The position numbers and the translations under genes were made by a program. The notes under the pieces were generated by a model. It did no database searches. It saw nothing but the letters and a program-made list of their open reading frames with translations, and was not told where the DNA came from. Shown here piece after piece: positions 1-10,395 of a stretch of DNA of 34,585 nt. This stretch comes from Gnetum montanum (taxonomy: Eukaryota > Streptophyta > Gnetopsida > Gnetales > Gnetaceae), in NCBI GenBank assembly GCA_015680685.1, contig MNCI01016043.1, positions 25,424-60,008 on the forward strand. The letters run 5' to 3'. Within the stretch, counting starts at the first letter, position 1. Each line of letters starts with the position of its first letter.

Positions 1-93
1 GAGGAAAAGGGTAAGAAAATCTAATCTAGCCTAAGTGCAATGAGCAACCGATTCCTTGATCAAACGTACACATCTTGGACCTCGTGCATGACT

Positions 94-220
94 GCCACTG
101 GCACTACCAAGCATAGGCCTAGGTATGCCACTGGGATTACCAAGCATAGACTCCAAATACACCACTGGGTTAACAAGCGTAGATCCCCCTAGCTACACCA
201 CTGGGCTACCAAGCAGTCAC
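94..220 (-). repeat. Four tandem units containing CCACTGGgnTACCAAGC
   Basis: Units start near 94, 127, 161 and 197, a step of 33-36 bp. On the minus strand each contains a form of GCTTGGTAnyCCAGTGG. The plus-strand LTRs carry two shorter-spaced versions of the same core. Position after the TATA box puts it in the R/U5 part of the LTR. Confidence 0.75.
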
Positions 221-610
221 ACTTAAATGCTCGTAATCAAGTTGTACTCATTCCGCTTCTAGGAGTTTAAGGGTGAGAAACTACTCACGATGAGTAACCG
301 ATTCCTTAACTAGCCGTACACACCCGTAGATGCTCGTAGCTAAGTCGTACTCACACCGCGCTATGAAAGCAATAAATAACATGAAATAAATAACAATAAA
401 TAAACTAAGTGAATGCTGCAATGATGAAGTAATCTTGATCTTTATTGCCATTCATATGCATGTCCAAGTACGGCACACTCGAATAAAGACACCATACAAT
501 TACATTCACCACACTGCGGGCAGACACGGGAAAATTCTAACTCTGGAGGGATCAAACTGCCAAAGCTTCGCTACACTAAAACTGGGATTCCCAAATGAGG
601 GAGAGCCGCC

Positions 611-621
611 ACTTATTTATA
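611..621 (-). promoter_or_regulatory. TATA box of LTR L1
   Basis: The minus strand reads TATAAATAAGT, about 20-70 bp downstream of the GATATC array. The same arrangement (GATATC motifs, then TATAAA) is present in L2, L3 and L4. Confidence 0.6.
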
Positions 622-639
622 GAAATTTCGGCTGACTAC

Positions 640-696
640 GATATCACAGGGAAGGACACGATATCATGTACGCGATATCACGGGGGACGCGATATC
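640..696 (-). repeat. GATATC array in U3 of L1
   Basis: GATATC occurs at 640, 660, 674 and 691, spacings of 20, 14 and 17 bp. The 14 and 17 bp steps recur in LTR L4 (31214-31309). Several units extend to longer palindromes such as CGCGATATCGCG. Confidence 0.75.
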
Positions 697-718
697 GCGG
701 CCGACGCAGACCGCGTCT

Positions 719-2773
719 CATCACTAAGGAACCCCCCATATGGATATGGAAACCTGGGAATAGCTAAAGAGGGCTACATGACCTTTTGAAAATAATAAAC
801 TAAAATAGGAAAGTTAATTGGAATGCATTGGAATTTTAAATAATTGACTATCTAAAATAATAGGGAACTACAAAAATTAAATTTTTCTCTGGTCCCACTA
901 CTATCGTCATTTGTGTTGCTAGTCCATTATAGATGCCACTATAGCCAACATTACTCATAGTCACCAAAGAGGGAGAGAGAAGGGGCTAGATCTTGTACCG
1001 CTAAGAAAGATCACATACTAGTGTCATCTCTTGCTATAGATGAATAGAAGGAATAAAGTAGGAAAGGCACTGAAAGAAGAGACCACCTAGTTAGGGATTG
1101 TTGTAGTGAGTCACTTGATGTATGTTGCCATGGACACCTACAACCACTATCCCACATGTTGTCCAAAAGAAAAAGGAAAGAGAGAGAGACTACTTCCTAT
1201 GCAGCTAAATATCATCACCTACCCACCATGGGGCATTGTGCCAACCACCACATGCATTTGGGGCCATTGGTATTCTTAGTGAGTCCAAGAACCACGACTA
1301 ATGCCACACGTAGTTGAGACAATTTTTTCCTCTACCTGCTACTCATTGTTTGCATGTTGCTATCTCCTACTGATGCTTGCAATCCTACTAAGCATTGCTA
1401 TGAAAGAGATGTGCTACTATCTACATCACCATGAAAGGGAAGGGACACGTTGTCAACAACATTATGAGAGAGGAGGGAAGAACAAGGCCATCACAGTCCA
1501 CCTATCACTATTACTACATTGCATGAAGAAAAAAGAAGAGAGGCTCATGATCCTCCTACCACCACCAGGGCCTGTTGGAGTTCCATGCCTCATGCAGTAC
1601 ATCATTTGCTAGAATGAAGAGGCTAAGAGATGCACTGCATCTCTATAGGAATTCTCGAGCCTAGAGACATGTCACACCACATAAAATAAATAAATAAACT
1701 TGCCCCCCCCCCCCTCCTAGACACCAGCCCCCCTTTAATCTGGTCATTTCTATCTTTAATAGCCACTACCTAGTACTACCACCACCATCATCCTATTGCA
1801 TTAGTTACCATAGTTGCATGTTCTATCATGCATAACTTCCACCACATTTTTCCTATCCCCACATATATCGCATTTGCTTATCTAACACCTAGATTACAAA
1901 CTTTCTTGTCAATTTTTCTCATTTTATTTTGTTTGATAATTCTCAAGGATGTATTTTTCTACTTTTCAGACCTACAAAATAATACAAGATATAGCAATCA
2001 TATTTCTTCAATCTTCAATGTTTTATGGCATCTTATAAATGGCTATTTAATTTCTTGGCCACTTAGTAACAAATAGTTTGGCTATTTTTTCTTTTTTTCG
2101 TTATTAGTGGAAGCATATGTTGATAGTTAATAAGGGTAATATGTCAATCTAGCACTCATAGTAAATTTCACTATTTTAGTTTTCACGTTCTAGAAAACTA
2201 CCAGATACTACAAAACAAAATGTTCCCATCCTACAATAGTTCATTTATTTTTGTGCAAAAACATGTTAAAAACATTTAAAAATTAGAGAAATATATAGCC
2301 TATGATTAAAAGATCTAAAATGATTGTAAGGTAAAGGTCTAGGTTGCTATTCCAAAAAATGATGGCAAATTTAGCCCCATGGGATTGTTAAAACATCAAC
2401 ACCCATAGAAAAAATTCCTATACCTTACTAACGTGAAAAATTTTAATTTATTACAGAAAAAGTTAGAGTCGATGGAGTACCAACTCTTAAAAAAACATTG
2501 CTATCATTGCCAATGATATGACCCCTAGGACAAGATGATCTTTACCATGATTTATGAAATCCCATTCTTATTTCAAGGCATCTATTTTAATCCTATAATA
2601 TATTAGTTTTCAAACAAGTAGCTATTGATGTGAACAAAATAAAGAAATACATATTATTGTTGAAGAATAAATGCCTATTGGTAAATATAGCAAATTAATA
2701 GAACTTCTAATTTTCATAGTATTTGAACTTATTTATGGCACCATGCCTAGCATGGATGAGCATGACATCAACA
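719..2773 (-). repeat. Element R 3' LTR (left copy, outer end truncated)
   Basis: This copy is collinear with 10470-12517 over about 2 kb. Examples are the shared blocks GGGAACTACAAAAATTAAAT and GAACTTCTAATTTTCATAGT, and the shared inner end TGACATCAACA at 2763-2773. The outer end should read TGTTGATG but is missing, and similarity starts only near 719. No real protein is encoded; open frames here are chance. A run of 12 C at 1703-1714 is private to this copy. Confidence 0.85.
1703..1714. repeat. Poly-C tract (12 C)
   Basis: Uninterrupted C12 inside the left LTR of element R; the right copy has only a short C run at the matching place. Likely slippage after insertion. Confidence 0.9.
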
Positions 2774-4129
2774 CTTAGCCTTCAAACTTTAATTGCATGT
2801 AAGTGCAAGGATAGAAAAACCACAAAAATTTTAAGATGATGCAACAAATAGAGAATTGAAAACATCATAAAACACAGAAAAATTAAAACTTCAAAGCAAA
2901 CTATACTAATCTAAACATGATTAAAATAACCATATAATCAAAAAAGAACTAAATGTGGGCCACCCATACCACACCATCTTATCATATAATTTATTATTTT
3001 AACTACATATATGTATATCTATAATTAAAATGTATAGCTAAGATCACATTCCCAATCTTCTAATAAGGTAAAAGTCAAAAGGGATGTGAACTACTTTAAG
3101 AATGAGACTTATGCCAAACTTAATAAGGAGGATAGGCTCAAGTTTGCTCATAGCTAGTTACAAATTTTGGATTTTTCCTTGGGATTTTCTATTTTTCTTT
3201 TTTTTTTTTTTGAAAAATGAAATTGGTGAAAGAGATTATTTTCTTTTCTTTTCTTTTTTATTTTTTCTGAATTTTGGATAAAATATGTTCAAAAGAGGGA
3301 AATGGAGGTTAAGGTGAGGACAACTATCAAACCCCATCACACTTAAGAACTTATTACACTGCCAATGAACATGGTCCTCATTTACTTTCATTTTCTTTTT
3401 GAGGAAACTTTGCTCATGGTGTACTTCATTCTTGAGGTAGGAATTCCAACACAAGTTTGGTCGATTAGCTTCATTGCCAATGAACATGGTCCTTTTGGAA
3501 CTTTTCCCATGATGCACTTCAACCCTTGTGTATGTGCCTTTAATTACAATTTTATGGCATCATAGTAGGTCTCTTGGGTGGCTAAGGGTTCTCAAGTGGA
3601 GATGAATGTACTTCATTCCATTGTTCACAAGATATCCATGGATCATCACACGTAAAGGCTAGGGCTTAAGAGAGGGAAATGGAGTTTTCCAAGGTCATTT
3701 AGTGATTGTGACTAACCTTCTCCAATGTCACATATCATACACTCACATGATCATGATGATTACATGATAAGTTAGCATAAATTGCATGCTCCATAGTCCA
3801 ACATAACCAATAAAACTAAAACCTTGAAATTGGCTAGAAAGAATCAAAGCATTATTGAAATATATAATATAAAGGAGACTTCATGTAATAGTAATAAGGA
3901 ATATTATATAAAGCATTACTAACATTATTTTGTAATGGTGCTTTTATAATCCAATGCTTAGTAACTCAAAAGACCATAATGATTATTAAAATCATATGAA
4001 AAGCAAAATCAAAACAATATGCTAAGAAAGAAATGATGGAAATGCAAAGAAAATATGCAAATGAAAGTATATACAAATGAAAAGCATGGCGAAGGGGAAG
4101 ACAACATGCAACTAAGAATCTACTAGGTG
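2774..4129 (-). other. Element R 3' non-coding spacer between integrase and 3' LTR
   Basis: About 1.36 kb of very AT-rich DNA with no recognisable domain on either strand. The minus strand just before the LTR is purine-rich (GAAGGCTAAG against the LTR start), a possible decayed polypurine tract. It contains a partial internal duplication: TGCCAATGAACATGGTCCT at about 3360 and 3474. Short open frames at 3236-3565 on both strands are not supported as genes. Confidence 0.5.
3358..3530. repeat. Partial direct duplication, about 114 bp apart
   Basis: TGCCAATGAACATGGTCCT occurs twice about 114 bp apart. A weaker second match follows each copy (CTCATGGTGTACTTCA and CCCATGATGCACTTCA). The sequence between looks like one diverged repeat unit. 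Confidence 0.6.
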
Positions 4130-5210
4130 TCCACATGGGGCACTTGAGTAGAAATGCTTCAAATGAAATGCATTAAAATTCCTATGTAGCATATGTCCTT
4201 GCAAATCAACAATTTTGTATACTTTGGGGCCAATGACATCTGCAATTTGGAATGGACCAAACCACATAGGAGAAAAATTAGATTGAGGGCCAGTCTAACT
4301 AGATGCTCTATCCCTCTTAAGGACTAGGTCACCTACTTGAAATACTTTAGTCACATATTTCTTATCAAATCATTTTTGACAATTTGTTGATGACTACACA
4401 GATTTTCAATTGCTTTAACCCTTTTAAACTCTAGATTCCAAATGTCACATGTACATGATATTAGATACTCATCAACTACTAAATAGTCCAAGAAGAACTA
4501 ATATGTTGGAATTTGTAAATTAATTGGCAATATTGGTTCTTGTCCATACACTAAAGCATATGGTGTAGTCTTGATTGATTCTTTATAATGATCTATTTGC
4601 CCAAACTACCCATTTTAGTTGTTCATGCTAAGTTCATGGGTTTTGGGTTATCATTTTCTTAATTTCATCTAATATGATTTTGTTGGAGGATTCAACCAAA
4701 CCATTACCCTATGGATAATATTTACTTACCACCTTGATAATGATGTTATGTTCTCTAGCCCAATTTGTAAACTCTATGGAGATGAAGGTGGGTCCATTGT
4801 CAACTAGTAAAGCATAAGAATGCCCATACCTTGAACATGAGATGACATGGTTTTAGTTGCTTTCACTTCTAAGAAACAAGTGAAATAATTAGTGGTTGTT
4901 AAGATAAACTTATGTAGGGTAGTAGGAAAAGGATTGATCACTTAGATTAAATCTAAAATGGTCTAGTTTCTATTATGATCTATAAAGGGGTTGAACTCTT
5001 GGGGTCCTTACCCTTAAATATTTTACATTAGACACAAGTTCTAACCAAGTTGTAAGTGTCATTTATCATAGTAGGCCAATAATAACCAGCCCCCATGATT
5101 TTATGAAGTAATAAGTGGTATCCTATATGTCCTTCCTCGTGAAGCTATTTTAGAGCGTTGTTAGCCTGTTCTTGGTCCAAACACTTAAGGTATACCCCTT
5201 GGAAGTTTTT
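4130..5210 (-). pseudogene. Element R integrase (broken)
   Basis: All three integrase modules can be read on the minus strand in broken frames. The N-terminal HHCC zinc module shows HEEGHIGYH at 5142-5116 and the Cys pair near 5034-5023, with a stop between the two Cys codons. The catalytic core has its first Asp in LDLI at 4956-4945. The second lies in DNGPTF (Asp codon 4801-4799) and the Glu in GLVESSN (codon 4693-4691). The spacing between these last two is exactly D-35-E. The C-terminal part has a GDLVLKR block near 4340-4315 and a WFGPFQI block near 4255-4239, the usual GPY/F-type module. Several in-frame stops and at least two frameshifts make it non-functional. Integrase joins element cDNA to host DNA. 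Position at the 3' end of pol is normal for Ty3/gypsy. Confidence 0.85.
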
Positions 5211-5449
5211 TTTTGAATAGTTTAGCACTTATTAGAGTGAATTTCAAACATTTTGATATTAAAATATTTCTCTTATATTTAGGTAAATTTGAGGAAGAAA
5301 ATGGAAGGCTAAATAAAATTTGATATCACCATAACATGGATCGTACAATTGATTGGAAGCAAATGGGACATCATTTTCCTCATCGATGGATGGTATGTGA
5401 AGAGGAATTTATTCTTTATCTTTAGGTGCATCACAGCTTTCTAAAGTTG

Positions 5450-6720
5450 AGGCTTTGGCAATTAGCATGGCAAGGCCAATCCCTCTAACTAACTTGGCTA
5501 CCTTTCATTGAATATCATATTCTTGCAACTTCATAACCCATTTAGCATGTTTTTTGCTAGGATATTGTAATTTAGCTAAAGAAATTATGGCTAGGTCAGG
5601 GACATTGACATAAACCTTTGCATTTAACACGTAGTAGCAAAATTTATTTAAAGATTTTTTTATAGCAGACAATTTCTTTTCTATGGGTGAGTATTTTAAT
5701 TCTACATTCTTTAAAGATGTAGACACGAAAGCTATGGATCTCTCACCTTGATCAACTACATCTTGGATCAAGATAGTGGTAGTAGTCATGTCACTAGAAA
5801 AATCATATAAGTGGAAGTTATTTTCATACCAAGGAGGAGCTAGGATAGGGGCATCTATAATGGAATCTTTGATAATGAGGAAAGCATTCTTTCTTTCATC
5901 TATCTAGTCCATATTACTATCTTTTTTAAGCATCTCATTCAATGTTCTAACAAATTCAACATAGACAAGGATAAATCATCTAACAAAGTTAATTTTTCTA
6001 AAGAAAGTCCTTAGATCAGTCTTGGATAAAGGGTAATGTACTTCTAAAATTGCATTTACCTACTCGAGATTAATCATGATCCCTTCCTTAATCACTATAT
6101 GTTCCAAAAATTTACCACCTTGAACTTAAAATATGGATTTCTTTGCGTTCAGGGTAACACCAAACTATCTACATCTTATAAAAATGTTCCTAAGGTCTCT
6201 AAGGTGTGTACCCTGATCTTTGGAGAAAACGGTTAAGTCATCTAGGTAGATAATAATGCACTTTTGAATCAGCCCCTTAAAATTTTTGTCCATAGCTCTT
6301 TGAACGGTAGAGCTAGCATTTATGAGGCCAAAGGAAATTTTAGTGAACTGAAAAGTTCCCCATTTTTTCATAAAATTTGTCTTGTATTGGTTTTTCTTAT
6401 TTACTAAAATTTGGTTATATCCTGAATACCCATCCAAAAAGGAATACATTTGTGCATTGTTCATGATTTGCAATAGCTCTTCCATAAGAGGAAGTGGATA
6501 ATTATCCTTGATGTAAGAAGTATGAAGGTTACAAAAATCAATACATAACCTTAACTTCCTAGTTTATTTCCTAATGGGTAGTAAATTTGTGATCCAACTG
6601 GAGTGTCTTAATGGGTAAATTATTTTGGATTCTAGGAGATTGTCAATTTTTTCTTTCATGAGGATCTCAATCTTTGGATTCACAAGTCTAAGATTTTTCC
6701 TGAATGGTTTTGTTTCTGGC
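5450..6720 (-). pseudogene. Element R reverse transcriptase with connected RNase H (broken)
   Basis: The clearest stretch is the open segment 6485-6165, which holds FLDGYSGYNQI and the catalytic YLDD (codons 6248-6237) in IIYLDDLTVF. Upstream, broken frames to about 6720 give the RT fingers, including CIDF and KDNYPLPLMEELL. Downstream come the connection and a degenerate RNase H: an APILAPPWY block and, in the open segment 5789-5505, VELKYSPIEKKLSAI. That segment runs to about 5505, followed by a linker to integrase. RT copies the element RNA into DNA. The YLDD site is intact, but the enzyme is interrupted many times. Confidence 0.85.
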
Positions 6721-7144
6721 CTAAGGGGAATGGTATGTGACATTACTAATGAATTGAAACTTTTAAGGTCTTAAAAAGTCCAAGCCAAAACATCATTAAA
6801 CTCATGTAGTAATTTAACCAAGCTTTGTCTTTCATTTGAATGTAAAAAAACTCCTATTTTAACAGGATATTATCTTCCTTTCTTTTGAATTTGAATTGTT
6901 TCAGTCTTAGCTAACGTTTGACAATTAGTATTTTTGGATAACTCTATGGTCTTGGTATTCGAGTCATCAAATAGTGATTCACTAACCACTACTTCAAGAG
7001 ATATTTTATTTAAAAACAAAACATCTTTTGATATATCTCCTTGATCACTAAATTATCCTTTAGAAGATAGAAATTTACAAATGTGATCATCGTTGTCAAA
7101 CACTTGAAAAGAAAACACATTATCATGGATAGAATAGGATTTTA

Positions 7145-7570
7145 ACTTTTCAATAATAATTTCTAAATCTTGAGCATGAATGGAACATCCAAAGTGGTGG
7201 CCATTTGGGCTAGCACATTACGGACATAATTTTTCTCTCTTGGCACATGTTCAATGGTTATGCATTCAAACTCTTTAAATAGTTCAAGAATGTAAGCTTT
7301 ATATGCTTTCATGGTGACATCTTTATCATCAAAGGTTCTATTGACTTGGTTTACTATTAGTTATGAGTCACTGTAGATTTTAAGTTTGGAAAAGTCATAA
7401 TATTAAGCTAAATTGATCCAATGTATAAGTGCTTCATATTCAACCATGTTGTTAGTCATAGGTTGTGAAAATTGATGGCTTTAAGGATAGGAGCTTTGCC
7501 AAGAGGTATAAACATTATTACTTCTCCACATCCTTTCTTGAAAGAGGCATCATCCACTCATAGTATCCAA
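7145..7570 (-). pseudogene. Element R extra RNase H domain, located upstream of RT
   Basis: Minus-strand reading shows the RNase H catalytic pattern in order. The first Asp is in VDDASFKKGCG (about 7558-7530), the Glu in TNNMVEYEAL (about 7447-7425) and the next Asp in IYSDS (7375-7364). A C-terminal HVPREKN block follows (7254-7233), then LAQMATT. A one-base frameshift falls between the first two blocks, and stops occur after INLA and after SDS. The TNNxxEYEAL / SDSxLxVNQV / HVPREKN pattern is that of the archaeal-type RNase H carried by Tat-clade plant elements. As I recall, that domain normally follows RT-RNase H and precedes integrase. Here it precedes RT by about 0.4 kb. Confidence 0.8.
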
Positions 7571-8034
7571 GTGTTTAATTTCATGAAATATAAAAAATAG
7601 GTCCTTTGATCAAGGTAACAATGATCATCATCGAAATTTGGTTCATCCTTTAATATTTCATTGGTTAGAACCTCACTCACATCCTTATCATTTCCTAATG
7701 GTGGTGGGTCACTAAAAAGAAACTTTTTTCCATCATGTTGATGGTATGGCAAAGTATCTTCATACACCTTTTCACATTTCCTAAAAATTTGATAATAGTG
7801 GGTAGAATACGTGTATGCAAAAGGGTTTATGCCTAAAGTTTCACCCATATCATCATTCGTCAAATATTTTCCAAGCCATAGCTCAACCACTCCAATAAAG
7901 GGGTTGGTATTTTGATTTCCTAGAGATTTATTCTATTGATCAAAAGTCATTACCACTTGATTATAAGAGGGTTCTCTAGGTATAATCATATATTCAAATG
8001 TTCCTTTGATAGGGACTAACAATTCCAAGAAATT
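7571..8034 (-). pseudogene. Element R linker between protease and RNase H
   Basis: An open stretch of 110 codons (7890-7558) starts MVELWLGKYL and runs into the first RNase H block. It is acidic and Tyr/His-rich, with no domain I can name. It seems to be part of the pol polyprotein rather than a separate gene, because the frame leads directly into the WIL-stop-VDDASF start of RNase H. Confidence 0.45.
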
Positions 8035-8904
8035 TTACCTAAAGAATCTCCCAAACATGGCTCCAAAAGTATTAGATAAGGGCATACCATACGTGGGTGA
8101 CATGTCAACTACTAGGATATCAATGTAACATGTAAATGTAGGATATTGTTTAAGTTTCACCTTCACTCCTTTTAATGACCCTACTATAGGTACATCAGAT
8201 CCATTAAGTTGAATCACACTTTTCATTTGTGGTATCATTTGTGCTCCTAAAGCCTTACATAGCTTAAGAGGCATGAGACTAACAGTTGTGCCAAAATCCA
8301 TCAAACAACTATGGACATTCTTTTCTAAAATGATTAAGGTTGTTAGGAAAGGGGTTTGATCTTTCTTACTTGGCATGGAATTGTTTCCATTTTGTACTGA
8401 TAGCATGTTAGGACTTTTTGCAAAGTGAACTTTCCTTTCAAGGATTGGGGACTTTTCCTTTTTAGTTTCTAGTCTATGAACTATCTCTTGGNTTGTGGGA
8501 GATTTACTTGTGAGACCAGTTTGGTTTTTTGCATTGTTTTGACTAGGAACTTTCCTATTTGGGGGTGTATAAGGATTATTCCTAGTTTGTTGTTGTGTGG
8601 TGTTCACAAGGTCACTAAGTCTATGGTAGCATGCATTATGTGGGTTGGGGTCACTTACCATGACTTGTTTAAATGAAGAAACTTCCTCATTCTTAGTTTC
8701 ATGGGGTACATTAAGGACCATAATAGGGGCTTTCCCATTTTGTTGACCTTGGGTATGGTTTCCATATAATGCTAAGAATTGAGGACAAGTCCTCTCAGAA
8801 TGTTGCTTCGTGTTATGGAAATGATAATAGTCATCATTGACTGATGCATTTAGATTTTCTGATTGTATAGGGCCTTTGTTATTATTTCTCTTTAGCTCAA
8901 CCAC
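8035..8904 (-). pseudogene. Element R Gag C-terminal zinc-knuckle remnant plus aspartic protease
   Basis: The open frame of 289 codons begins in the tail of Gag. About residue 26 onward reads YYHFHNTKQHSERTCPQF, which looks like a CCHC knuckle with early Cys lost. A Ser/Asn/Pro/Gln-rich linker follows. The protease begins near residue 195: the catalytic Asp is in LMDFGTTVSLMPL (codons near 8304-8285), where the usual DSG/DTG is DFG. Downstream, IDILVVDMSPTYGMPL matches the conserved C-terminal half of plant gypsy proteases. The sequence carries one unresolved base (n at 8492). The substitution at the Asp-Ser/Thr-Gly triplet would probably weaken or abolish activity. Confidence 0.75.
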
Positions 8905-9228
8905 TTCATTGGAAAGTTTCTGTAGTGAAGTTAGTATCTATGTCATTTGATCTTAAGTTTTGGTTGCGGGTTTAATAGGATTAGATATCCTATTTGGCTT
9001 TATGATGGATTGAATTAAGACCTTTGATTTTTTATCATTCAAACCAGTGTTAGATGGTAGAAATGAAAAACATTTGAAACTTTGAAAGTAATTGTTTGAA
9101 GGTTAACCTAATTGAAAGGGGAAAGGAATATGAGGCATAGCATTACCAATACTCATCATCCCAAATTAGGTTTGGATGTTGTTCATAAGGGTTATTTGTT
9201 CTAACTCCATGGCTTTAGTCATTGCTCC

Positions 9229-9762
9229 CTATATTTTTGTTATGTTCAAATTAGTTTTGATGGCATAGGTAAAGAATGGATTAACGGTAGAGAGGTAAAA
9301 GTTAGGGTTACCATTGGGTTGTGGACACATCTTATTTGGCATGTTGGCAAGTTGATGAAGGAATCTAAGGTTGTAATCCCTAACATTTTCCCTAGGTAAT
9401 TTTCTTAAGCTTGTAAAGTTACTTGATGCGATTGCAAGGCTCATGACTTTTTTAATCTAAATCAAAAAATTATTTTTGAACTCCTACCATGAGTCAATGG
9501 AGGCATTAGGGAGCATCAAGAAGCATTGGGTTGCTTTAGTTCTAAATGTTGTCACAAATACTGTACATGCCACATCATTTTGTACAATGTTGTAGATCCC
9601 TAGTAAGGTTTCAAAACATTGTATGTGTTGGTGGGCATCACTTGTAAGGGTTGTGGTATCAAAGAATAAGTTTATGTTATGGAGAGATTCCAGGATGTGA
9701 TTTTGGTTAGTAAAGTTAAAGGGACCGCTCACCAAGGGAGTTGAAGGTTGATAGGCTACCAT
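9229..9762 (-). pseudogene. Element R gag (capsid-like region, broken)
   Basis: Two open pieces (9762-9484 and 9444-9229) belong to one Gag interrupted once. The first ends in a TKATQCFLMLPNASIDSW block, which fits the FxxWYxxLPxxSIxSW core of the retrotransposon Gag family. The second has LRKLPRENVRDYNLRFLHQL, matching the ExxxxYxxRF helix of the same family. Start chosen at MVAYQPSTP, about 610 bp after the primer site. Gag forms the particle in which reverse transcription occurs. A stop or frameshift near 9444-9484 breaks it. Confidence 0.7.
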
Positions 9763-10370
9763 CCTAGTCAGAGTTCTCCTAGAACTAGAACTTGGGAAAC
9801 ATAAAGCTTGTCATTTTCTTAATGCGAAGAGACAGGTGACTAGTTGATTAGAGGAAAAGGTAAGTTTTCTTATAAAACAAAAAATTACAAACTACAAATG
9901 TTACAACAAAGCTATAAAATTAAGTAAAAGGAAAATAAATATTCCAATAATAAATTTTTTTGAAAAAGAAAACACTAACATATGCTATTGAAAAAAAAAA
10001 AATTTTTTAGAAAAATAAATGCATGAAATTGAACTTTTTGTAAAATTTAAAAGGAAACTACTAAAATAAAAAAATTAAAAAAAAATGAATTAAAATTAAA
10101 TGAGTAATAAAAACCACCATACTAAGGCTGGGACTTGGGTAAGCACTACCAAAACATAAATATGAAAATGGGATTGGAAAATGAGGGTTTAAAAACAGGT
10201 TTTGGTAACAAAAATTTTTAGAGAATGAAAAGCATAACAAAAAGTTAGAAAATAAAGGGTCTAAAGAAAAAGGTTTTTTAAAAAATTCAATAGGTTTCAA
10301 GATAGGATCGAAAAAGAAAATAGCCACAAGAAAATAACAAGAAGAGCTAGTAAGAAAATGGTGAAAGAAA
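9763..10370 (-). other. Element R leader between primer site and gag
   Basis: AT-rich untranslated leader of about 600 bp. An open frame at 10390-10061 on the minus strand is dominated by Phe, Leu and Ser from the A/T runs and includes the primer site, so I do not accept it as a gene. Confidence 0.5.
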
Positions 10371-10389
10371 GGACCTTCTTCTAACACCA
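10371..10389 (-). promoter_or_regulatory. Element R primer binding site
   Basis: Minus strand TGGTGTTAGAAGAAGGTCC starts 6 bases after the 5' LTR end (10396). It begins with TGG, the complement of a tRNA CCA tail, and matches the element A site (22742-22760) at 13 of 19 bases, most differences being transitions. I did not identify the tRNA. Confidence 0.7.
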
Positions 10390-10395
10390 AAAATT

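Larger units (their letters stand above)
1..718 (-). mobile_element. L1: partial LTR of an Athila-like element, minus orientation, cut by window edge
   Basis: Read on the minus strand this stretch has the same order of parts as the plus-strand LTRs at 14228-15046, 17288-18104 and 31093-32640. That order is GATATC motifs (640-696), a TATA box (611-621), a TCTTTATTCGAG block with a later AATAAAG, and then repeated TTGGTAAYCC units (94-220). The U3 side ends near 718, where homology to the LTR of element R begins. The U5 end, primer site and internal region lie beyond position 1. GC content and CpG content are higher here than in the other copies, so this may be a younger or less deaminated copy. 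The exact right border is uncertain by about 15 bp. Confidence 0.6.

Noticed and set aside
1301-1612. 103-codon frame in the left LTR of element R and the 82-codon frame at 1828-2076.
   Set aside because: Not kept open in the collinear right LTR and no domain; chance frames.
10061-10390. 109-codon Phe/Leu/Ser-rich frame on minus just inside the element R 5' LTR, considered as a leader peptide.
   Set aside because: It starts inside the primer site region and its composition is explained by A/T runs.
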